From Planococcus donghaensis MPA1U2 (GTDB lineage Bacteria; Bacillota; Bacilli; Bacillales_A; Planococcaceae), in NCBI RefSeq assembly GCF_000189395.1, contig NZ_AEPB01000032.1, forward strand, positions 186,001 to 250,000: DNA of 64,000 nt, written 5' to 3'. Made by a program: the position numbers and the translations under genes. Shown piece after piece: positions 53,150 to 61,780 of this stretch (within the stretch, counting starts at the first letter, position 1; each line of letters opens with the position of its first letter). The notes under the pieces are model-generated. The model made no database searches and had not been told where the DNA came from. It saw only the letters and a program-made list of their open reading frames with translations.

Positions 53150-55879
53150 TTAGTTTTTGTTATCGTCTTTGTTGCCTTCACCGTTTTCATTATCTTTTTC
53201 TTTTTCTTTTTCTTTATCTTTTTCTTTTTCTTTATCCTTGTCCTTGTCTTTATCCTGAGCGTTATCAGAATTACCACTACTGTTTGCAGAAGGAGTTTCA
53301 CTTTCTTCTTCTTCAGTTGGGTCTTCTGGTACGTCGATTGGATCTTCTTCAACCGCCGGTTCTTCTTCTTCAACTACAGGTTCTTCTTCGACAGGTTCTT
53401 CTTCAGGTTCTTCTTCCGGCTCTTCTTCGGCTGGTTCTTCTTCGACAGGTTCTTCCTCAGTCGGTTCTTCAGGTTCTTCTTCCGGCTCTTCTTCAGGTTC
53501 CTCAGGAGCGGCAGCCACTTCGACAGTTGTTGATGCTGGGTCACTTCGCTGAGTATCGTTAACTGCTACAACACTAAAAGTATAAGTTTTTCCTTCTTCT
53601 AGTCCATTGTAAGTATAAGATTTACCGGATGAAGTCGTAAGCACTGAACGAGCTCCATCAACTGCTACAGAAACTTCAAATGCCACATCTTTATCACTTG
53701 AATCCCATGAAAGCTTAGCTGAGTGGTCTTCAACATTTGCTCGTAAACCACTAGGTGTTTTTAAATCTTCAACTACGTAACGTTGCGATACTGCATTCGG
53801 CTCAGTACCACGGGCAAATAATTCTGAACTTCTCATGTTATAAGGCGTAAAAGCACTAGCCAGTTTTAATGGATCAGAACCCACTTCAATCACTTGTTCT
53901 GTAACAGATTCAGGCTGTTCAAAGCGAGCCGTTTCAGGAGAAGAGATTTGTGACATGACATTTTTAAATAAACGCTGAGCAAGTAGACGTTCATCTGATG
54001 CTGTATCAATTGGTGTTTTGCGATTAGCGTAGCCACTCCAAACAGAGATTGAATAGTCGGTTGTATAGCCCGCAAACCAAACATCTGGTGTAGAACTATC
54101 GTCTAATCCGAATTCTTCAAGATTTTCAACTGAATAGTTAGTGGTTCCGGTTTTACCCGCCATGTCTAATCCATTGATTGCTACTTCTTTACCTGTAGAT
54201 CCTGGTGTATTTAAATCTACAACGTCTCTAAGCATATCGGTTACCATATATGCGGTACTGTCTTTCATGGCTTGCACAGGTTCAGGTGCAACAATTTGTT
54301 CGGTAGAACCATCACGGAAAACAATCTTTTTAATCGTGTGAGGCTTAGTGAAAGATCCTTCGTTACCAAAAGCAGCAAAGGCTCCAGCCATTTCAACTGT
54401 TGAAATATTTTTTTCCGGAGAGCCTAAGGCAGCCGATTCATAAACATTTCCAAAATCGAGTCCCAATTTCTGAGTAAACTCTTCAGCGTTTTCCATTCCT
54501 ACTTCCTGTAAAGTTTTAACTGCAGGAATATTACGTGAGCGGTAAAGCGCTTCACGAATGGTCATCGTACCCAAAAATTCTCCATCGACATTGCGTATTT
54601 CTTGGTCATTGTCTTCGTAAGAATAAGGCTCATCTACAACAGTTTGGCCAGTAGACCAACCTAAATATTCGATAGCAGGGCCATAATCTAATAATGGTTT
54701 AATCGTTGATCCTATTGGACGATCTTTAGAAGTAGCGAAGTTATGACGAATGTCCCCCGTATAATCACGAGCAGCACCGATCGCACTAATACCACCGGTT
54801 TCAGTATTAACTACCGTCATAGCAGATTGAACTTCTTCATCAAAGAACAAATCAGAAGCCATTGTTTCATTTACTTTTTCCTGAACGTAAGGTTCAAGAG
54901 TTGTGTAAACTTTTAATCCTTCATCTAGTGAGTAATCGCCATCTAAAGCTTCAAGTTCATCTTCGACCATTTCCATGAACGCTGTATATTCAGCATTAGG
55001 AATTTGTTGTTGACGATTTTCTTCAGCTACTAATGAATCATCAAGAGAAGCTGCTCTTGCTTGTTCTTTTTCTTCTGTAGAAATTTTTTCGTGTTGTTCC
55101 ATTAAACCTAGAACAACATTGCGGCGTTCTACAGCGCGATCTGGGTTTTTAAAAGGATTATATCCGTTCGGGCTTTGTGGCATTCCAGCCAACAATGCAG
55201 TTTCAGCTAAGGTTAATTCTTCTAAAGGTTTCCCATAGAAATATTCAGAAGCTGTTCCGAAACCATAAATATTTCCGGACATCAAAATCTTATTGAAATA
55301 CATCTCGAAGATTTCTTCTTTTTCGTATTCTTGTTCTAATTGATAGGCTAAATATGCTTCTTGTGCTTTTCGTTTTAAAGTTTTGTCATTTGTTAAAAAT
55401 GAATTTTTGATAACTTGTTGGGTAATTGTACTAGCCCCTTGGGAACCAAAGCCACCTGTAATATTGGCAATAACAGCGCCGCCTAAACGAATAACATCGA
55501 TGCCAGAATGTTCGTAAAATCGATTATCTTCAGTAGCTAAAATTGCGGCTTCCATTGTTTTAGGGATATCTTCGTAATTTACATACTCACGATTCTCAGC
55601 AGTGATATAAGGAATTTCTGTTTCACCATCTGCCGCATAGAAAGTTGGACTGATTGGATCGCGTAGTAATTCTTCATCTATTTCGGGTGCACTGCTTGCA
55701 TAATAAGCAAACATAGAGGCACCGAACACAACGCCAGCCAACCCTATAATGACCATCGCTAGAACAATACGTTTAATCCATAGGAATACAGGGGATTTCT
55801 TTTTCTTTTTGTTGTTGTTTTTCTTTTGGCGTTCGATTGCTTTACGGCGTTCTTCACGCGAAATTTGTTTGTCGCTCAA
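53150..55879 (-). CDS. ponA: PonA, class A penicillin-binding protein 1
   Basis: This 909-residue bifunctional wall enzyme has a basic cytoplasmic N-terminus, a transmembrane helix (VLAMVIIGLAGVVFGASMFA), a glycosyltransferase 51 domain (TEDNRFYEHSGIDVIRLGGA, QGASTITQQVIKNSF) and a transpeptidase domain with the SxxK serine in RPIGSTIKPLLDYG, SRN and GKTGTT. A fibronectin type III domain follows (about 725-810). The last 100 residues are a low-complexity Glu/Pro tail then Asp/Lys/Glu repeats. It polymerises and cross-links peptidoglycan. recU is directly upstream. Confidence 0.95.
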   Translation of the reverse strand: MSDKQISREERRKAIERQKKNNNKKKKKSPVFLWIKRIVLAMVIIGLAGVVFGASMFAYYASSAPEIDEELLRDPISPTFYAADGETEIPYITAENREYVNYEDIPKTMEAAILATEDNRFYEHSGIDVIRLGGAVIANITGGFGSQGASTITQQVIKNSFLTNDKTLKRKAQEAYLAYQLEQEYEKEEIFEMYFNKILMSGNIYGFGTASEYFYGKPLEELTLAETALLAGMPQSPNGYNPFKNPDRAVERRNVVLGLMEQHEKISTEEKEQARAASLDDSLVAEENRQQQIPNAEYTAFMEMVEDELEALDGDYSLDEGLKVYTTLEPYVQEKVNETMASDLFFDEEVQSAMTVVNTETGGISAIGAARDYTGDIRHNFATSKDRPIGSTIKPLLDYGPAIEYLGWSTGQTVVDEPYSYEDNDQEIRNVDGEFLGTMTIREALYRSRNIPAVKTLQEVGMENAEEFTQKLGLDFGNVYESAALGSPEKNISTVEMAGAFAAFGNEGSFTKPHTIKKIVFRDGSTEQIVAPEPVQAMKDSTAYMVTDMLRDVVDLNTPGSTGKEVAINGLDMAGKTGTTNYSVENLEEFGLDDSSTPDVWFAGYTTDYSISVWSGYANRKTPIDTASDERLLAQRLFKNVMSQISSPETARFEQPESVTEQVIEVGSDPLKLASAFTPYNMRSSELFARGTEPNAVSQRYVVEDLKTPSGLRANVEDHSAKLSWDSSDKDVAFEVSVAVDGARSVLTTSSGKSYTYNGLEEGKTYTFSVVAVNDTQRSDPASTTVEVAAAPEEPEEEPEEEPEEPTEEEPVEEEPAEEEPEEEPEEEPVEEEPVVEEEEPAVEEDPIDVPEDPTEEEESETPSANSSGNSDNAQDKDKDKDKEKEKDKEKEKEKDNENGEGNKDDNKN
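53168..53500 (-). repeat. Low-complexity repeats encoding the PonA C-terminal tail
   Basis: Short degenerate repeats encode EEPEEEPVEEEP-like runs (about 53330-53500) and then DKDKDKEKEKDKEKEKEK (about 53180-53260). The plus strand reads mainly GGTTCTTCTTC and TCTTTTTCTTTT units. Such tracts are prone to in-frame length change. Confidence 0.8.
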
Positions 55880-55913
55880 GTTCGGTTCCTCACTTTCGTA
55901 TACATACTGTTGC

Positions 55914-56526
55914 TTAAAGCTTGTTTAAAAGAGGCAAATAATCAATTCGTGGAAATGCGCCAGGCGTAATTTCGAAGGAAGTTTCTTCGATTTCTTGTAA
56001 CGTAATCGATTTTCTTCCACCTGCCATCATTCGGTTCCAAAAAAACCTCAAGTTCTTTAAATGGCATGATAAAATACCGCTGCCAAGAAGAAAAGCGGAT
56101 GATCATAAACGCTGTTCCGTTTTGCTTGACCACTTTAGACATGTGATGAATTTGGTGATCGTGAATATTCTTCAATGGAAATGACGTTTTGTTTTGGGTT
56201 TCTTTCGCTTCAAAGTCAATATATCGCCCATTCCAAACACCGTTATAATCGGTAGTGGAAGGAGCTTGGAAATAGGCTTCACGAATAACTGCAGCACTCC
56301 TAGAAGGATACTCTACTTTAACAATTTGAAGTGGGACTGGCTTTTTGTGAATAACAGCTAAACCCAATTGAAGATAATAGTCATTGGTTTCGTTTAATTC
56401 GTCCTCTAATGTCTTACCCCGATTGCTGAAGGATAAATCCTTTTTCTTTTTAGGGGCTACTGTTTGTTTGGCAGGTTGATCTTTCGGCGGAATAAACTTT
56501 TTTCCGTTCGGGTAATTGATTGCCAT
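55914..56526 (-). CDS. recU: RecU, Holliday-junction resolvase, with an apparent frameshift
   Basis: The first ~160 residues match RecU: SFSNRGKTLEDELNETNDYY, the catalytic region STTDYNGVWNGRYIDFEAKE and KNIHDHQIHHMSKVVKQNG. After FKELEVF the literal frame diverges and stops at 55942, giving an unrelated tail. Dropping one base of the T7 run (plus-strand A7, 56039-56045) restores WNRMMAGGRKSITLQEIEE and ends at 55914 as PRIDYLPLLNKL, a normal RecU C-terminus giving 203 residues. This may be a sequencing indel, a real mutation or slippage. RecU cuts recombination intermediates and aids chromosome segregation; it precedes ponA as in B. subtilis. Confidence 0.88.
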
Positions 56527-56548
56527 TGTGATACACCTCGCTTACTCT

Positions 56549-56557
56549 ATCATATCA
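56549..56557 (-). promoter_or_regulatory. Extended -10 promoter for recU-ponA
   Basis: On the minus strand TGATATGAT (TGn plus TATGAT at 56554-56549) is 23 bases before the recU start. The -35 is weak. Confidence 0.5.
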
Positions 56558-56630
56558 CAAGCTTTTAGACGACTGATAAGATGAAAGGTTTCAACAATTC
56601 AAAACCTGTCTACTCGCTTTACACTCTTTT

Positions 56631-56673
56631 AAAAAATCAGCTTAAGATATTCTTATAATAGCTGATTTTTTTA
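56631..56673. terminator. Terminator-like hairpin between recU and yppE
   Basis: AAAAAATCAGCT and AGCTGATTTTTT form a 12-bp stem, with an inner TAAGA/TCTTA hairpin. It lies upstream of two divergent genes, so it is either a transcript insulator or a leader structure. Confidence 0.65.
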
Positions 56674-56761
56674 GCTAGTCAAAGAGTAAGGAATGCTTGT
56701 TCGATAAAGTCGTGTCAATTTAGTGGATATGATAAACTAAAAGCAATGGAGGGAATGCAAA

Positions 56762-57130
56762 ATGATAGTAAGAGAACTCTCTTCTACATTATATGATGAA
56801 TGTGGAAAATGCTTAGACCGCTTTTACGAAATGCGTGAAATGGACGCGGTCCCTGATTTTTATGAAGACGTTAAACCATACGCCGATATTTGGCACGCTA
56901 AAATAAATGAGTGGCAAAAAGAGTCACTAATCTATATTCAACAAGAACGACCAAAATATGTGCACAAACCGCAAATCGATACAGCGGCAGAAGGCATGAC
57001 CCAGTTTTTTGTTCAAAGTTTTTATAAAGAAACGAGCAAAAAGCGCTTTATCCAAACGATTCAAGCAGCACAATATACATTGCAAACATTTATTATGGCT
57101 ATAGATGAAAAGAGCAAAACGCATGATTAG
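56762..57130 (+). CDS. yppE: YppE-like protein (DUF1798)
   Basis: This 122-residue acidic, all-helical-looking protein (FYEDVKPYADIWHAKINEWQ; FVQSFYKETSKKRFIQTIQA) matches the YppE/DUF1798 family by length and neighbourhood. The function is unknown. The ribosome site GGAGGG lies before the ATG. Its 3' end overlaps the start of the mrfA helicase gene, so the three genes to mrfB are probably one operon. Confidence 0.82.
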   Translation: MIVRELSSTLYDECGKCLDRFYEMREMDAVPDFYEDVKPYADIWHAKINEWQKESLIYIQQERPKYVHKPQIDTAAEGMTQFFVQSFYKETSKKRFIQTIQAAQYTLQTFIMAIDEKSKTHD

Positions 57131-59393
57131 ACGAAAAACATTGCCAGTATTGATGGAAGAATGGAAAACAGAACCGGATATGATGGAACGAATTGTCCAT
57201 TGGCATACAAGACAAGAAAAACCAGCACAATATGCTGATTTTCCACCGGAAATGCATGCGAGCTTAAAAGCAGCTCTTCAGAAAAAAGGAATTGAACAAC
57301 TTTATACGCATCAGCGTGAAGCGTTTGACTTGGCGACAGCGGGCAACTCGTTTACTGCCGTGACGCCAACCGCTTCGGGTAAATCGTATTGCTATCATTT
57401 ACCTGTCTTACACAAAATCTTAAACGATCCGGGGGCACGCGCGCTTTATTTGTTCCCAACAAAAGCATTGGCCCAAGATCAAAAAAGTGATTTGCACGAT
57501 TTGATCGAAAAAACAGAAGAAGAAATTTTGTCTTACACATATGATGGTGATACGTCACCAGCTATTCGGACAAAAGTGCGTAAAGCAGGACAAATTGTTA
57601 TGACCAATCCAGATATGTTGCATTCAGCGATCTTGCCACATCATACAAAATGGGTGTCTCTTTTTGAGAACCTTCATTATATAGTCATTGACGAGCTGCA
57701 TACGTATAAAGGGATTTTTGGCACACACGTAGCTCACGTAATCCGTAGACTAAAACGGATTTGTGAATTTTATGGCAGCAATCCTGTCTTTATTTGCACG
57801 TCAGCGACAATCGCCAACCCTAAAGAACTGGCGGAAAACTTAACAAATAACACACACAAGTTAATTGACAAAAACGGTGCACCGTCTGGAAAAAAACATA
57901 TTGTGTTTTACAATCCGCCAATTATTCACCCAACATTTGGTGTTCGGAGAAGTGCGATTTTAGAAGTGCGAGATTTAGCGACACATTTGATTAAAAACGG
58001 CATCCAAACCATTGTCTTTGCAAAAAGTCGGGTGCGTGTAGAGATGCTGGTCACGTATTTGCAAGCTGTTACAAAAATGAAACTGCAAGACGACTCGATT
58101 AAAGGATACCGAGGAGGCTATTTGCCGACAGAACGACGTGCCATTGAAAAAGGACTTCGTGATGGCTCGATTCAATGCGTCGTATCTACTAATGCGTTAG
58201 AACTTGGTGTAGACATTGGTCAATTGCAAGCGTGTATTATGACGGGGTATCCTGGGAACATTGCAAGTGCTTGGCAACAAGCAGGACGCGCAGGTCGTCG
58301 TCAAGACGAGTCGCTGGTTATTTATGTTGCACAATCTACTGCGCTCGATCAATACATTATCAATCACCCGGAATACTTATTGGACCAATCCCCTGAAGAA
58401 GCCCGCATTCATCCTGAAAATATTATTATATTAATGGACCATTTGAAATGTGCTTCTTTTGAATTGCCTTTTAGAACGGATGATCAGTATGGTGAATTCG
58501 AAGTACAAGAACTTCTCGAATATCTACAAGAAGAAGGGGTGCTTGTACGAACTTCAGATCGCTGGCACTGGATGAGCGACCGTTTTCCAGCGCATGATAT
58601 TTCTTTGCGTTCAGCGTCACAAGAAAATGTGGTAATCATTGATCAATCGGTTCCGGCTGATACGCGTGTAATCGGTGAAATGGACCGCTTTAGCGCCATG
58701 ACCTTATTGCACGAAGAAGCAATCTACTTGCATCAAGGTACACAATTCCAAGTTGAAATTTTGGATTGGGAAGAAAAGAAAGCCTATGTAAGAGAAGTAG
58801 ATGTGGATTATTTCACAGATGCCAATTTAGCAGTCGAATTAAAAGTAATGAGCGAAGACAAAGACAAAAAGATGAACAAATCAGAAGTTTTTTATGGAGA
58901 CATTGCAGTTCTCGCGATGCCTACCATATTTAAGAAAATACGGTTTGATTCGCATGACAATATCGGTTCGGGACCCATTTCCTTGCCAGCAGAAGAACTT
59001 CATACGTCTTCTACGTGGTTAAGCTTCTCAAAGCCTGAAGATTTTTCAGACTCAGAGTTGTCGGACACCATGACCGGCGCTGCTTACGCCATCGAATCGT
59101 TTATCCCAATATTTGTCCAATGTGATCGTCGAGATGTTCACGTAGTGCCACAAGTAAAATCGCCGCATAACGACATGCCAACATTTTTCATCCACGATTC
59201 TTATCCTGGTGGTATTGGGATTAGCGAACGAATTTACGATTTGTGGAAACCGTTACTCGATAAAGCGCAGCAACACGTGTCCGAATGTCCGTGTTTGGAT
59301 GGCTGCCCCGCGTGTATCGGTGCACAAGATGCCGCTATTAGTATGAAGAGCCATGTTATCCGGCTTTTAGATGATCTTCGCAAAGAGGGGTGA
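57123..59393 (+). CDS. mrfA: MrfA (YprA), DEAD/DEAH helicase for mitomycin-damage repair
   Basis: This superfamily 2 helicase of about 756 residues has Walker A VTPTASGKSYCYHLP, LFPTKALAQDQ, the DEVH-type box IDELHTYKG, TSATIANPKE, motif V STNALELGVDIG and motif VI QQAGRAGRRQD. The C-terminal DUF1998 region carries four clustered cysteines (CPCLDGCPACIGAQD) expected to bind zinc. In B. subtilis MrfA works with the exonuclease MrfB in a UvrABC-independent path for mitomycin adducts. The ATG at 57123 is used; one at 57105 is also possible. Confidence 0.92.
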   Translation: MIRRKTLPVLMEEWKTEPDMMERIVHWHTRQEKPAQYADFPPEMHASLKAALQKKGIEQLYTHQREAFDLATAGNSFTAVTPTASGKSYCYHLPVLHKILNDPGARALYLFPTKALAQDQKSDLHDLIEKTEEEILSYTYDGDTSPAIRTKVRKAGQIVMTNPDMLHSAILPHHTKWVSLFENLHYIVIDELHTYKGIFGTHVAHVIRRLKRICEFYGSNPVFICTSATIANPKELAENLTNNTHKLIDKNGAPSGKKHIVFYNPPIIHPTFGVRRSAILEVRDLATHLIKNGIQTIVFAKSRVRVEMLVTYLQAVTKMKLQDDSIKGYRGGYLPTERRAIEKGLRDGSIQCVVSTNALELGVDIGQLQACIMTGYPGNIASAWQQAGRAGRRQDESLVIYVAQSTALDQYIINHPEYLLDQSPEEARIHPENIIILMDHLKCASFELPFRTDDQYGEFEVQELLEYLQEEGVLVRTSDRWHWMSDRFPAHDISLRSASQENVVIIDQSVPADTRVIGEMDRFSAMTLLHEEAIYLHQGTQFQVEILDWEEKKAYVREVDVDYFTDANLAVELKVMSEDKDKKMNKSEVFYGDIAVLAMPTIFKKIRFDSHDNIGSGPISLPAEELHTSSTWLSFSKPEDFSDSELSDTMTGAAYAIESFIPIFVQCDRRDVHVVPQVKSPHNDMPTFFIHDSYPGGIGISERIYDLWKPLLDKAQQHVSECPCLDGCPACIGAQDAAISMKSHVIRLLDDLRKEG

Positions 59394-59399
59394 AGAACC

Positions 59400-60647
59400 A
59401 TGTCGTTTGAAAGCAAACTTCTTCAAATGAAAGGCATGCTAAAAAACAAGCCCACAAAAAAACAGCAACCAAAACGAGCTGAGCGTCCACTTCATGAAGA
59501 AAAGTGGAAAGAGATTGGACTTGAACTTGTTGAAAATAAATTTGGCTTTGTATTTCAAAAAAAAATTACTTATCCATTTACGACTCGTCATGGGTCAGTC
59601 CTACTTAGTGAACTAGATCCAGTATTAGAAGCATGGGGAAAAACCGATTTTGATCACCCATTCAAACTGGATGCACAAGACCCACTTGTGTTTTTTGATA
59701 CGGAAACAACCGGACTAAGCGGAACGGGTGCGTACATTTTTTTGATTGGAATTTTAGTGAAAAAGAGCGATCATTTTGAAATGATGCAATACATTATGCC
59801 AGATCCTTCTCATGAAGCGGCATTTCTTTACGAAACAGGGTTATGGAAAGCGGATGACCCGATTATTTTCTCTTATAACGGGAAAAGCTTTGATTGGCCT
59901 CAACTAACTTCGCGGTGGACGATGCATCGACAAGATTTGCCGAAATTACCCGTACCACGTCAAATCGATTTGTTTCATGGCACAAAACGCATATGGAAAA
60001 ATGAGTTGGCACGGATGAAGTTGAGCACGATTGAAGAAGAAAAGCTTGGATTTGTGCGTCATGGCGATGTACCGGGCTACTTAATTCCGGCAATTTATTT
60101 AGATGCTGTAAAAAGCGGTTTTCCCGAAGGATTGGCAAAAGTTCTTTATCACAATGAACTGGACATTTTATCACTGGTTTCGTTGTATGTGCTGTCTTCT
60201 AATTTGTTGATGGAAGACATGGAGTCTGAAACAAGTGGAGCATATACGAATATCGGAAAATGGTATGCGGACTTAAAGCAATTTGACCAAAGTGCAGCTT
60301 ATTTAGAGCATGTAACAAATGACCGAGGAGCCTCATCCGCATTGGCTCGTTACTTACTTGCCATTCAGAAAAAACGTGCTGGTCAACATGAACTGGCCGT
60401 CAAACTTTTTAAAGAAGCAGCCCCGCATTTGCGTGGAAGCATCGAAGTTGAAGCTTGGATTCATGCTGCAAAACTTTACGAACATCAATTACGAGATTTA
60501 GACCAAGCCATTATCATGGCTGGGTTTGCAAAAGAAGCTAGTGAACACACAAACGTCCGTCAATCACTAGTGGCAGATATTAACAAAAGACAAGCCCGTT
60601 TGGACGAGAAAAAGCGAAAAAAACACCTTCAAGTTCAAGAAGACTGA
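59400..60647 (+). CDS. mrfB: MrfB (YprB), DnaQ-like exonuclease with TPR tail
   Basis: This 415-residue protein has a DEDD-type exonuclease core (VFFDTETTGLSGTGAYIFLI with the first Asp/Glu; FSYNGKSFDWPQL; LYHNELDILSLVSLY with the last Asp) and a C-terminal TPR-like helical region (about 275-400). It follows mrfA by six bases, the repair pair known from B. subtilis. The start ATG is preceded by AAGAGGGG. The cotD gene found beyond it in B. subtilis is not here. Confidence 0.91.
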   Translation: MSFESKLLQMKGMLKNKPTKKQQPKRAERPLHEEKWKEIGLELVENKFGFVFQKKITYPFTTRHGSVLLSELDPVLEAWGKTDFDHPFKLDAQDPLVFFDTETTGLSGTGAYIFLIGILVKKSDHFEMMQYIMPDPSHEAAFLYETGLWKADDPIIFSYNGKSFDWPQLTSRWTMHRQDLPKLPVPRQIDLFHGTKRIWKNELARMKLSTIEEEKLGFVRHGDVPGYLIPAIYLDAVKSGFPEGLAKVLYHNELDILSLVSLYVLSSNLLMEDMESETSGAYTNIGKWYADLKQFDQSAAYLEHVTNDRGASSALARYLLAIQKKRAGQHELAVKLFKEAAPHLRGSIEVEAWIHAAKLYEHQLRDLDQAIIMAGFAKEASEHTNVRQSLVADINKRQARLDEKKRKKHLQVQED

Positions 60648-60666
60648 ACACGAAAAATGTGCCGTA

Positions 60667-60675
60667 TGCTATACT
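60667..60675 (+). promoter_or_regulatory. Extended -10 promoter for gpsB
   Basis: TGCTATACT (TGn plus TATACT) lies 37 bases before the gpsB start. Confidence 0.5.
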
Positions 60676-60711
60676 TAACAAAAGGTAGTTTTTTATGGAA
60701 GGACGATTAAA

Positions 60712-61005
60712 ATGGACAATAAATTTACATCTAAGGATATACTAGAAAAAGATTTCAAAACAGCAATGCGCGGTTACAACCAAGATGAAGTAGATCATTT
60801 CCTAGACGAAGTTATCCAGGATTATGAAGCTTTCACAAAACGCATCGAACAACTTCAAAACGAAAACCAACGTTTACGCACAGAGTTAGAAAACTCGCCG
60901 AAAAAACAAACAACACCAGCACCTGGCACAACGAATTTTGATATTTTGCGCCGGTTGTCACATTTAGAAAACCATGTATTTGGCAACAAGCTAGACAATA
61001 ACTAA
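60712..61005 (+). CDS. gpsB: GpsB, cell-division coordinator
   Basis: This 97-residue cytoplasmic protein has an N-terminal DivIVA-like domain ([20 protein letters not shown], then [17 protein letters not shown]) that forms a coiled coil and binds the membrane face and PBP cytoplasmic tails. A short C-terminal hexamer-forming helix ([13 protein letters not shown]) follows. In B. subtilis it shuttles PBP1, the product of ponA in this same window, between septum and side wall. The ribosome site is AAGGACG. Confidence 0.95.
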   Translation: MDNKFTSKDILEKDFKTAMRGYNQDEVDHFLDEVIQDYEAFTKRIEQLQNENQRLRTELENSPKKQTTPAPGTTNFDILRRLSHLENHVFGNKLDNN

Positions 61006-61010
61006 AACCA

Positions 61011-61039
61011 TTGTTTTCTATGGCCAAATAGCGTATACT
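61011..61039 (+). promoter_or_regulatory. Promoter for rnpB
   Basis: TTGTTT (61011-61016), a 17-base spacer and TATACT (61034-61039) place the transcript start at about 61046, exactly where the RNase P RNA begins. Confidence 0.75.
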
Positions 61040-61045
61040 TAGTAA

Positions 61046-61446
61046 GCCATTTGAAATTCTGGCAATCGCTCTGGCGTTTTCGCTGGAGAGGAAAGTCCAT
61101 GCTCGCACGGTTCTGAGATGACCGTAGTGATCGCGCTCAGTGAAACAATAAGCTGAGGCAACTAGCAATAGTTGACGGCGGGTAGAACGCCTAAGTCTTC
61201 GGATATGGCCGAAATACCCTGAAGGTGCCACAGTGACGGAGCTGTATAAGAAATTATACAGGTGGAACGAGGTAAACCCCGTGAGCGAGAAACCCAAATT
61301 ATGGTAGGGGCACTTTTCTGAAGGAAATGAACTGATGAAGAGGCAGGTGCAAACTTGCAGATAGATGATTGCTGTCCACTAGTACAAGGTGCAAGCCGTT
61401 TGAGTACGTGGAAACAAAACATGGCTTATAGAATTTCACATGGTCT
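61046..61446 (+). ncRNA. rnpB: RNase P RNA, Bacillus (class B) type
   Basis: This is the catalytic RNA that trims tRNA 5' ends. Conserved blocks are GAGGAAAGTCCATGCTCGCA near the start, GCCACAGTGACGGAG, GGTAAACCCC, GAGCGAGAAACCCAAATT, GGTAGGGG, and AGATAGATGATTGC with ACAAAACATGGCTTA at the end. The ends pair (TGAAATTCT with AGAATTTCA) as helix P1. It lies directly after gpsB, the B. subtilis location. The length of about 401 bases fits class B. The ends were placed by pairing and by the promoter, to within a few bases. Confidence 0.97.
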
Positions 61447-61463
61447 TAAAATGCTTATTAAAG

Positions 61464-61490
61464 GCTCTCCTGTCGGGGAGCTTTTCTTCA
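61464..61490 (+). terminator. Terminator after rnpB
   Basis: GCTCTCC and GGGGAGC pair (one G-U) around TGTC, followed by TTTTCTT. Confidence 0.8.
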
Positions 61491-61613
61491 TATTATGATA
61501 TAAATAAACAAGTTAGACTGATATAATTTAATCTTTTGAGTAAGCTTTAGGCGTTTATATCTAGTGCTAAGCAATTTCTTAATTTATTTTAATAGTATCA
61601 GTATGAAAATTAG

Positions 61614-61694
61614 AAGAAAAAGCGAAAGGCGGAGACTTCAGCGGGATAGCGAGACAGCCGAGACCCCGCAGGAAAGCGTCCGCCTACAGCGATT
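61614..61694. repeat. Second palindromic intergenic element
   Basis: It lies in the 334-base gap between rnpB and ypsC. AGGCGGA (61627-61633) pairs with TCCGCCT (61679-61685), inside flanks GAAAAAGCG and GCGATTTC. GCGGG (61641-61645) pairs with CCCGC (61665-61669). The GC-rich body contrasts with the AT-rich surroundings. It shares an AAAAGCG head with the 6.8-kb element but not its stems or tail. I recall similar sequences dispersed in Bacillales intergenic regions, unverified here. The rest of the gap shows nothing else I can support. Confidence 0.7.
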
Positions 61695-61780
61695 TCTGTA
61701 ATACGTATTTAATATTAAAAATCTAACGATTAAACGAACACTGAAAGCTGAAATAGTGAATAACTGGAGAGGGAGTCATT

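Noticed and set aside
53089..53373. Lys-rich minus-strand frame overlapping the ponA 3' end
   Set aside because: It is an alternative frame of the same Lys/Glu-coding repeats, lacks a ribosome site and crosses the bidirectional terminator.
53101..53562. Plus-strand leucine-rich frame opposite the ponA tail
   Set aside because: It arises from GAA/GAG-rich repeats read in antisense; there is no start context and no recognisable protein.
60833..61422. Minus-strand open frames across rnpB
   Set aside because: They lie opposite the RNase P RNA and the gpsB end; the RNA gene explains the sequence conservation.
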